Positions 54,964 to 64,000 of a DNA stretch of 64,000 nucleotides are shown here, piece by piece. Source of the stretch: Arctopsyche grandis. Taxonomy: Eukaryota > Arthropoda > Insecta > Trichoptera > Hydropsychidae. The notes below the pieces were generated by a model. The model made no database searches. It was not told the DNA's origin and saw only the letters and a program-made list of their open reading frames with translations. The stretch lies in assembly GCF_051622035.1 (NCBI RefSeq), contig NC_135360.1, positions 34,117,206 through 34,181,205 on the forward strand. The letters run 5' to 3'. A program made the position numbers and the translations under genes. Each line of letters begins with the position of its first letter. The first letter of the stretch is position 1.

Positions 54964-57900
54964 ATTATATCGCTCCATGTGTAATTTGTAACTTGTCAAT
55001 AGTAATTTTTATTTATGATAAAGCTCCGGTGTACACTTTTTGAAAAGATGATATGATTACAGCCTGCTGTTGTAATGTACATTATGGTAGAATCCGATTC
55101 GCTTGATTTTGATCTCCAGAATTACACTTGAACTTGATCAGAAACTTATTTTGTTTTCAAATGTTGACAAAGTATTTTTGTAATGGTTTTCGACGAGAGG
55201 ATAACGTAAAATTTAATATATCTATTTTTTAATATTAAACGCTTCACATAATACATATAATGAAATTATTGCAATTTCTATTTATATTGTTATTTCAAAA
55301 TGAATTAAATGTTACTTTTTTTGGGTAATATCAAGGTCGTAGTGATGGCCGATCTTAGAACTGACTCCGAGTCTGACTTGAAATTTGTCTAGAATCGGGC
55401 TCAGCTTAGGAAATGGGCAGTCGCTGGTTTATTTAGTTATTACAGAAACAAAGATATATGTATGTGTTTGCGTAAAATTTATGAAACGGAGTCAAAGTTC
55501 GAATCTTTTTTAAAAATTAGAATATGCTAGGACTGTGTTTATTTATCACATTTTGCGATGTTAGTTACAGTTGAATCGGCTAAGTTATTTATTGTGATGT
55601 CTTATGGACTTTGTGTAATTCTATAGTTGTGTAGTTTGTGTAAAAAAACATAAAACAATTCGATTTTGAGTTTATGTGTCCAAAAGCTATATAAATATAA
55701 AGTATAGTTGTAGAAATAGACATCTGTAACCCCCTATATTTGTAAAATTGTAATTTCATATATAAAATATTTTTTTGCACAAACTTCGATACATTTTGAA
55801 TGTAAACATGATTTATATCCTCGTTTCTATTGTATTATATAATACGTATGTATATGATAATATTTATTTAAAGTGAATTTTATGCATTGTTTGCATGTAA
55901 ATATATTACATTTGAGTTGGAGATTTAACATGCTAAATTTTTATTATAAATTTGCTTAAAATGATTTATTTTAACGTTTCACTATGATTTTATTTGGTTT
56001 AGTTAAAATTTAAAGATGATATATAATATGTCAAATTTTTTGGATAAGGTTTTTTTTAAGGATAAAATTTTATAAAATTCTTTTGCATTAAAAAAAAAAT
56101 TATAATAGTTAAGTGTATTGTTTGTGAGGATAGTTTAGTTTTTGATGTGGTAATTTAAAAAAATTTCCCCAATTTCATTTTTACTTACGATGATTATTGA
56201 GTAGGAGTTCGATATGATTATCATATATATTTATATTATATATGTGAATGTGTTCATTTTTTGGTTGCAAAATTCGGGTGTTGCGCCGTCAACACGCATA
56301 TGAGTGTCTTGTAAATACATATTAGGGCCTTATATAATTAAAAAAAACCTACATTTGTAAAATACATTATATAAATGTCATACAGATCGAGTGTGGCCAC
56401 TTTGTGACAATAGAATTTCACTTGCATATTTTAGACTTAAAATTATTAACAAAAAAATTCAGTTTTGAGTGTGGAATACAAAATTTAACTCTGAAAATGA
56501 AGAATAATATTTTTGTGTATAAAGTTGAGCTAAATGCCTAAATTATATGGAAATAAATACAAAAAAATAAATGAAATTTTTTATAGTTAAGAGTTGCAAT
56601 ATAATTGTTGGTGATCACGCTTCCGATTGTTTCCAAAAGCATGATGTGTAAACTGTTTGGATGAAGGTGCTGTCTGTGCTAACACTTAAAGTGTGTGGAT
56701 TTTAACCGAGTACGTCTACAGCAGAGTTTCCCAATTTTTTTTCAATTCACCGTCCCTTTTTCAAGTCTCCGAATTTTAGGACAAGATACTTATTAGAGTT
56801 TAGGCAAAAATTCCTATCCTTTTTTTTCTAACTATGTTCCTAAACAGCCACGTTTGGGAAACTCTGGTTTAGAGAATTGCTTTGCAGGAGCGCTTCACAT
56901 AACATCCCCTCGGACTACTTTTGTATATTTTTGTAAATCGTACTTAAACCTGTCACCAAGAAACAGTATAATCGACGCGTTCGGCTTTAACCACTAAAAA
57001 TTAAATAAAAAGTGCAGCGTAATGCGATTTTGGTCACACGTGGAGCTATAAGAGTCATCATCGATGTTTAAAATGTCGCATAATTTAAGACGTAGAGTAG
57101 GTTTTGACGTTTACGTGCAAATTTTGGGTATTAACTGACATATCGGTCTCGTGTGTGTGTGTGTACTCCGACACTTAGCGTTTTACTTGTAAGGGAAGTT
57201 TTTTCGCAAATTACACCGCATGATCCGGCAGCGTCTCCGTCAATTAGGTATCGTAAAAAATTCTCTCGTTCCTCTTTCTAAGCTGAACTTTCTCCGGCCA
57301 ATGTTGCGATTCGTTTTCACTCTCTGTTCGATAACTGTGATAGTGATTTGCCGTCGCCGATTCACTTAACTGCACTTTCAACAGTCTCCAATGCAATGTT
57401 TTATAAGACTGGCACTAAAATATAATCTTTAATATCGAGGGGGAGGGTTCGTTCTTGATATGTGGTCACATAGCAGGGGTCGATACAATTTTTTATATAT
57501 AAAAAGGAAAAAATGTGGATGAACATTGTGCTTGAGTTCGTAGTATGGTGCAATACTCTGAAAAATGAAAAAAAATCATTCTGAATAGTACAATATGTAG
57601 CAATTTTAAGGATTACATTTATGAATTAACACAATGTGTGTGTGTACATATATACGTTTAAATAATGACGGTTATGTTGGAAGTTTTTCTTAAATAAAAT
57701 ATATTTCTTGGGTGAACATCAAAATTTTTTATTGCATCTGAAAGTTTATGTCTGCTCCGTCTTCAATAAGAAGGCTCCACATCCCATACAAGTTGTCAAG
57801 CAATTGATGGCTTCACTTCCAGGTCACTTGACCTCTGATATACGGTTTAACTCCTTCAGACTACATTATAATATTAATAATCCACCATCATTACATTTAA

Positions 57901-58059
57901 AAGACTACTTATTTTGGCCTTGGGTTGGTTGCTTATAAATGAAGCTGTAGTAATCGTACAAATATCACATATAATTATTCACTATTGAAAAGATTTCTGA
58001 TATTTACTCAAATATGTGTTGTAGTTTAAGAAAAACTTCAAACATAATCATTGCATCAC

Positions 58060-58129
<70 letters not shown>

Positions 58130-60097
58130 GCGCATGGACACTTAGGTGTGTATATGTAATAATTTAATCTTATTTTTATATTTTTTTTTAGTCTTTAAAT
58201 GATAATTAGTCTTTGATCGTTCAGAGACTATAATAGCGCTAATTACTAACGAATTTAATCTCTAATTGAACTTACGTCTGGCTCCCGGCTTGAGCGTCTT
58301 CCGGAAACGGATGAGTGAAGAATTACACGCTGCAGGAGTCCTCTTAAGTTTGCGTGAGGCGTTGTATGATTTGACAATTTACAGAAAAAGGAAAAAATAT
58401 AATGTTTATGCTGAATGTCTATTATTTCATTGTGTACAAAATAATAAATAAAAAAAAAATGTCAATTGTTCGTCGAAGCGCGTGCAATCAATCACGACTT
58501 TTTTACATTCACTGCATGTAATGTTTAACCTCGGTGATTCTTATTTGTTTGCAGCAGGTCTGTGTTTATCTTTCATGTTTTTATGGATTGTATTTCACTA
58601 AATTTCATTAGTATTTTTATTAGTTAAAGAAATAAATGTGTGATCTTACTGATTCGTTTTAATGCACCTCAATTATCTGAAACCTTTCATGATCACGGAT
58701 CCCAACCCACATGTAATAAATAAATAATGTAAGAGTAAAAGTTTCACCCCGTGAGAAATATTTTGCCTTTACTGTGTGGGACATTTAAAAATTGCTTCTA
58801 CTTGGAATTTATGTATTGCATAAAAATTATGATAAATTTTCAAAACAATGAAATTCTTTGTTGTAATACTAAACATTACTCGTTTCAATGTAATGTTGAT
58901 ATTTTCATTTTCATAAAATCAGGTTTGGCACAACTCAGATGAAGATCATCATTAGATCATTTGTTTAAAAAAAAAATGAAATGAAAAATTCACCACTAAA
59001 AAGTAACTTGTTTAGGAAAAAGCAGAGGATTTGGTTTGGCCATTGTTTCAATCATCACGTGTCTTCATTGTCTCCTAAAATTGAAATGAATACAAATTGC
59101 AAGTTGGATTTATTCAGAATCGGTATTTCGATGTAAAATACAATATTGTAACGTGGAAACATTATTGGGATTATTCACCGCCTAAATTGCATTCGAGGGC
59201 TAACAATGGAGACCCACCGAATTGGCCTAACGAGAAGTGGTCGGTAGAATTCCTAGAAGCCTGAGAGCGTGAGACTCACTTAAAACTGTACGTACTAAGA
59301 AAATGGAGAAACAAACGGATCGGGGAAGCTGTAGTGATCGACTTGTCTTTTATAAGGAGGTACTTAGCCCATATCAGATCATTCTGGAACGAGCACTGGC
59401 TGCGCGTGGACCTCCTGAATTATTCAATAAATGCTGTGAAGCTTTTTCTTGTTGGGATAGATAAACTTACCTGGACCCGTTATCAGCCAGCTTCAATTTA
59501 TATACATATATTGCCAGTGTACATATGTACATAATCCCAACGTACATGGATTTGTTTCTTATACATTTCTAACTCAATGAAAATACAATTCCTAGTAGGA
59601 ATTTCCTAAAAATGTAAATTGTGATTATTTTTCAATATGTACTGATCACCATCCTGCGAGTTGGGACCAACTCGACCATGTTGGTTCGTTGCTACTTTAC
59701 TTCCTTCCCCCTCAGTATAAACATTTTTAATTAAAAATAAAATTAATTATATGATTGTAAGTTTTAGTGGATAGTATTGTAAAAATATCCAGGTGAAATA
59801 TTACAGTCTAAAGTTGTTAGTGACGTTCAAGTTGAAAAATAAGAACCTTGTGACATTGCTGAACGCCTATTTTATTCTTGATAGTGTTCCTGCTCACTAC
59901 TTAAGTCTAAAGAATAACTAATTTGAATAACTAGTCTAAAGAATAACTAATTTGGTCAAACTTAAATGAATTTGACAAAAAAAGTCGGTATTGCGCATTA
60001 AATATAATTGCAAAACCAAATGTAATATGAATTATCAGTAAGCGATAATGCTCATAATTCGAGGTGTTACGGCCTGCAGTCACATTTGCAAAATAAG
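54964..60097. other. FBXO28 3' region and intergenic DNA
   Basis: Five kilobases of AT-rich DNA, presumably a long FBXO28 3' UTR followed by intergenic sequence. It contains a (GT)n run at about 57153-57165. At about 59650-59690 lies a word pair (cgagttgggaccaactcgac) inverted relative to 18090-18130. No gene recognised. Confidence 0.5.
58063..58127. repeat. (TA)n microsatellite
   Basis: Uninterrupted TA run of about 65 bases. Confidence 0.97.
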
Positions 60098-61541
60098 ATG
60101 GGAGAATCGTCTCCAATGGACCCTCGCGGTACTTTTTTTTATCTATATTTTCTTTCGCATTCCGTCTGGTTTTTAAATTCAAAAAACCATTCCGCATCTT
60201 TAGAAGTTTGCCAATTTTTATTGGACGCCATTCCATGCGAAAATATGACGTACATGTCAAATGTGGTTGTTGTTATGCGCAACTGTCAAACGATCTGTCA
60301 AAATGTTTGACATTTCATACGAAGCGGGTTTTTATTCATTTTTGTTTTGTTTTAAAGTATTCGAATATCGAATTCAAATATTCCTCTTATATGCCATTGT
60401 TTATTTCAAAAAATTACTATACGGATTGATAAAATTATGTATTTATATTTATATTTTTTTAATTTATAGAATTGAAATTGGAGCCTTCAAGTCCTACTGA
60501 ACGTGAACACATATTTTCAAGATGTAGCAGCACAGGATCTTTGCACACGCCTACATCTTCCCCACATCATTCCGGTATGTTTAAAATTTAAACAGGTTTA
60601 TTCATTAGGTCATTTCACATGAAATGAAACTGAAGCATTACTAGAAATATTCTAAAACATTATCATTTATATTTTATTTAATTGATTTTAAGATGATGAG
60701 GACGACAGTGGTGATAACAAATCGACAATCGTTAGTTATAAGGAACGGCGACGAGAAGCTCACACCCAGGTTATATATTAACAAAGACGTTTTTTATAAA
60801 TGATTAATATTTACATTATATTTTTATTCTTATTTCGAATACACAGGCTGAACAAAAAAGAAGGGACGCTATAAAAAAAGGATACGACCTTCTCCAAGAT
60901 CTCGTTCCGACGTGTCAACAAACAGACGCTTCTGGATATAAATTGAGTAAAGCAACTGTGAGTGGCTCGAATACATGCAATGTTGTTTTTTGAATACTTT
61001 ATTAAAGTTTAAACTGTCGTATATTCAGGTTCTTCAGAAGTCGATAGAATACGTTCAGTATTTGAATCAAAATCGACGTAAAGCATGCGCAGAGCGAGCC
61101 GATTTAGCCAAGGAGGCTGCGGCTTTGAATATCATGTGCGGTGCTTACACTCAGCTGCTGCAGCAAAGACCGCCGCCGCGAGGACCTGGAGTCGCTCTCT
61201 CCGATGCTGATAAGTTTGCAGTAGTTAGTATTACATACATGCATACATATACGTGTGTGTTTGTTTTATTAATTCAGTATAATAGCAAGTTTTCAAAATA
61301 AAATCGACAAGCATACAAGATTAGCTTGTAATAATAATATAGGATTTGAATTATTGACTAATTTTATTTGTTGTTTCAGTTTCAAGGTATAATGGAAGGT
61401 CTTTTCAAGTCGTTCGAGAGTATACCGATGGGAGATTTTCCCGAGTTGTCGGGAGGTGTGTTCGGTTGGTTGGAAGAGCATTGCAAACCGCAAGCTTTGC
61501 AAGACGTTGTTATTTCTGCGTTGAAAAAGCATGACTTTTAA
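60098..61541 (+). CDS. Mlx: Mlx/bigmax bHLH-leucine-zipper transcription factor, 226 aa
   Basis: Exons 60098-60128 (proposed), 60470-60574, 60693-60769, 60847-60957, 61029-61223 and 61380-61541. The sum is 681 bases, in frame throughout. The basic region and HLH are clear: YKERRREAHTQAEQKRRDAI, then KKGYDLLQDLVPTCQQTD, then KLSKATVLQKSIEYVQYLNQ. The zipper follows, and the C-terminal dimerisation domain specific to Mlx ends FGWLEEHCKPQALQDVVISA. Mlx pairs with Mondo/ChREBP-type partners to bind carbohydrate response elements; the insect gene is called bigmax. Exon 1 (MGESSPMDPR then G|GTACTT) is inferred from the phase match with exon 2 (AA|TTG reading ELKLEPSSP) and is less certain than the rest. 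Confidence 0.92.
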
Positions 61542-62324
61542 AATGCCATATTTTAATTTTATTCATTTTGCATTCGTCGAGTAATGTAACGGGTGATTGC
61601 TTGTGAAATTACATAGATATTTTCATATTTTTCTATATACTGTTGTTATACGTATAAATCAAATCAAAATACATACGTATACATATTTCTACATAGGTAT
61701 GTATGTCAGATGGATTTATATCGTTTTATATATTATTTTTGCCATTTGTGCCTAGTATGTGTTCAAATCTTTGTAGATAGTAATCGTATGGATGTAAATA
61801 TATAATATTGTAAAGTACATAAATTATATGAATATGTTGGTGAATTATTTGTGTTTCATCTATGTTTTTTTCCTCGAGACCCCTCATTTTTGCAGTAACC
61901 GATGCCTTATGATAATCATTTAACCCAAAATAAAATAAATAAAGTCCTATAAAACAAATAAAACAAGTGATGGTACGGTTTTAAGAATCAAAAAAGACAA
62001 TGGTATTGCTTTTAGGATACTATACTTATATGTATATATTATTTAATAAGTAAAAAGGATCAAGTATCTTTTAGGTTTATATTTAATCTACATTTTGCTT
62101 TTTACAATGCTTAAACATACATACATACATACATACATACAAAACACAAGAAAGAAAACAAAACCAAAATTCTTATTATAAAAATATATCACATAATTAA
62201 ATCATATTTTAAAAATTGTACTATAAATACATTTATGCATTAATGAATTTGATCTTTGCAACTTTTTTTAACTTTGAATCATATTTAGACGAACCCTGCA
62301 TATTCCTGTCGACACGAAATAGAA
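61542..62324. other. Gap between convergent Mlx and small membrane-protein genes
   Basis: AT-rich 3' UTR sequence; an aataaa signal for Mlx is likely near 61930-61942. A (CATA)n run lies at about 62118-62140. No gene. Confidence 0.55.
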
Positions 62325-62591
62325 TTATATACGTTCTGTTTCAGTGGGTTGACTAGAGCAGTGCGTGATGTCGGCTAAAGCCATACCGTCGCGGGAATCT
62401 CTGGCCACTTGAGAGTCCCTGTGTCTCCGCCTCTTGTTCTCTTCCACGGTTTCGCAGCACAATTGGCGAAAAACGCATATGTAGCACAGGAGCAAAGAGG
62501 CCATCAGTATCATACCGATGATGACCGTCACTACCAGCAATATACTCAACTCTCCGTCATTGTCATCGTGAAGACTGTTCTTTTTAGACAT
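62325..62591 (-). CDS. Small single-pass membrane protein of unknown function, 88 aa
   Basis: From the ATG at 62591 the protein has an acidic N-terminus (about 18 residues, HDDNDGEL), one strong membrane segment (about residues 15-38, ILLVVTVIIGMILMASLLLC), a Cys-rich juxtamembrane stretch (CYICVFRQLCC), then a basic and polar tail (ENKRRRHRDSQ, DITHC-SQPTETE). A splice acceptor (CAG|GTGTGACC) lies about 30 bases upstream, so the 5' UTR is probably spliced. Predicted type III or I topology with palmitoylation-prone cysteines. No family recognised. Confidence 0.65.
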   Translation of the reverse strand: MSKKNSLHDDNDGELSILLVVTVIIGMILMASLLLCYICVFRQLCCETVEENKRRRHRDSQVARDSRDGMALADITHCSSQPTETERI

Positions 62592-62624
62592 GTTAACACT
62601 TGACAAGTACTATCGGTCACACCT

Positions 62625-64000
62625 GGAAAACAATCAAAGATTTAATCTTGTATAATTCTATATAAAATACAATATCTGGAAAGCTGAGCTTAGCTCGATG
62701 AATATATTTTCAACCTTGACATTCTGTGTCAGATAGTATCAGGCTTCAGGTTTAAAATAATGTACATATTAATGCTTCGTAAATCGTGTTTTTATTGGTA
62801 ATGTATTATTGGTCACAAAGCGCTCGCCCAAAAATCACTAAAATCTCTATAACGGAACATCTGGCAGCCGAAAAGTCCATCATACTAACGAGAACTCGAG
62901 TGCCAAATATTCCGTATTCGCGATTTTCATGGCAAAAATTGTCTTTTGGGCGATCGCAATGTGACTAATAATCCAATTACCGTATTATTGTATGGTAAAA
63001 ATGTATGAGAAAATCATTTGCAAGTGTTTGTTTATGCTTTTTTAATGCTTATGTGCATACAAGATTTTATATGGTTTAATTTATTTATGCATATAATATC
63101 TTCCCAATTAATATTTTCGGAGGAGCTATTTTGAATAATTGTAATAATAAAAAAAAAAGCACTAAAGAGATCTGCTTCTTAGGCAACGGGAGGAAAGGGG
63201 TGGTTCATAGGAGGTTGAATTTGGTAATTTAAACCCCTAAATGAGTTATCCAAAAACCAGAACCTATTTCAGTGGTATTTTTTGAAAAGAGTATTCATTG
63301 GAAATTCGATCGTTCAGTTTAAAAGATGAATTTGGTAAATATATATGTACAATAATTGCTTGTTTGGAGGATTTTGTTTTGACTTACTTATGATACAAGT
63401 TGTTGGTCAGTTTCAGTCGTCTCACCGCAATTGCGTTTTATTTGGGTTGAAAAGGCCATTGTTGACGAGCAATCAAGACACATGCGGATTCCGATCACGT
63501 GTCTGAATTTATAAAAAAAATTATATTACATTGCAATTGGAATATTTCATAGTTTATCGTGGAGCGTTTGAGGCTTAACTAATGCAGCCTTAGGCTTATT
63601 ACATATTTATATTAAGATAACATTGTGGTAGTTTCAAGTGAGCTTTAATAAACGAAATTAAGTCAGTTGGTTAATGCGCTTTGGTGTGCTTAATTAGCGA
63701 AATTATTAATTATACAAAACGCACGATTCTAGTTACTTTAATATATCATACATGTGTACGCATATATACATAAATATGTCCGTGCTTTCTATAGACATGT
63801 ATGTATGTTATATCTGAATAATAAATTAACCGAAAAAAAAGAAAATGGTTACATATTGAATAGGGTTTACCTTTTGAAATGGTCTTATTTAATCGGTCGG
63901 AAGAGTCCAGAATCGATAGATACCCGAGGGAAAATGTATAATTGATTGAGTATATGTACATTGTTGAGTAATCATGCTTAAATTTTAAACAGATACGTCT
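62625..64000. other. Upstream region of the small membrane-protein gene
   Basis: AT-rich DNA that probably includes an intron and 5' exon of the gene at 62325-62591. Apart from MITE-1 copy 3, no gene or repeat was recognised. Confidence 0.45.
62797..62981 (+). mobile_element. MITE-1 element, copy 3
   Basis: Ends ggtaatgtattattggtcac and its near complement. The core caaagcgctcgcccaaaaat, actaaaatctctataacgga and gcgattttcatggcaaaaat matches copies 1 and 2. The flanks carry tatt on both sides, a possible target duplication. Confidence 0.78.

Overview
The window is nuclear DNA of an arthropod, almost certainly an insect. It is AT-rich, the genes carry many short introns with GT/AG ends, and an R1-clade LINE, tRNA-derived SINEs, several MITE families and many LTR fragments lie between and inside the genes. 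The order cannot be fixed from the sequence. The R1-clade LINE beside an (AC)n tract is reminiscent of microsatellite-targeting elements described from moths and other insects, but this is only a lean.

Host genes, left to right: a membrane-anchored glucosidase II beta-like protein (+, 5885-6442); a C2orf69-type serine-hydrolase-fold protein (-, 7702-11081, six coding exons rebuilt); a two-pore potassium channel (-, 11339-12523); a UQCC4/CCSMST1-like mitochondrial inner-membrane protein (+, 27554-28053); the SAGA deubiquitinase USP22/nonstop (-, 30025-33749, seven coding exons); PDXDC1 (+, 36595-42079, fourteen exons); a damaged BTB-BACK-Kelch gene (+, 44044-45745); F-box protein FBXO28 (+, 48706-54963, six exons); the bHLH-ZIP factor Mlx/bigmax (+, 60098-61541, six exons including a proposed 31-base first exon); and a small single-pass membrane protein (-, 62325-62591). 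These are unrelated housekeeping and signalling genes and do not form a pathway. USP22 and Mlx act in chromatin or transcription. C2orf69 and UQCC4 are mitochondrial by family knowledge.

Between the K2P channel and UQCC4 (about 13.0-27.4 kb) lies a transposon graveyard. An old LTR (13035-16620) carries three later solo LTRs, each with its own 4-base target duplication. Next come a TTAA-flanked DNA element carrying an LTR piece, an (AC)n microsatellite beside a nearly complete R1-clade LINE (about 19110-23125), and a non-autonomous LTR element (23888-26991) with near-identical LTRs and a repeat-filled interior, set inside a large inverted repeat. Smaller clusters lie at 34.3-36.3 kb (two MITE-1 copies and two solo LTRs) and 46.2-48.4 kb (a palindrome split by a TTAA element, a 219-base foldback element and a solo LTR just upstream of FBXO28).

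The most interesting material is structural: the four-deep LTR nest, the non-autonomous LTR family and the foldback elements. On the gene side, points of interest are an unusual second selectivity filter in the K2P channel, an open frame running through the first USP22 donor site, and disruptions in the Kelch gene. I found no rRNA, tRNA gene, CRISPR array or prokaryotic-type system.
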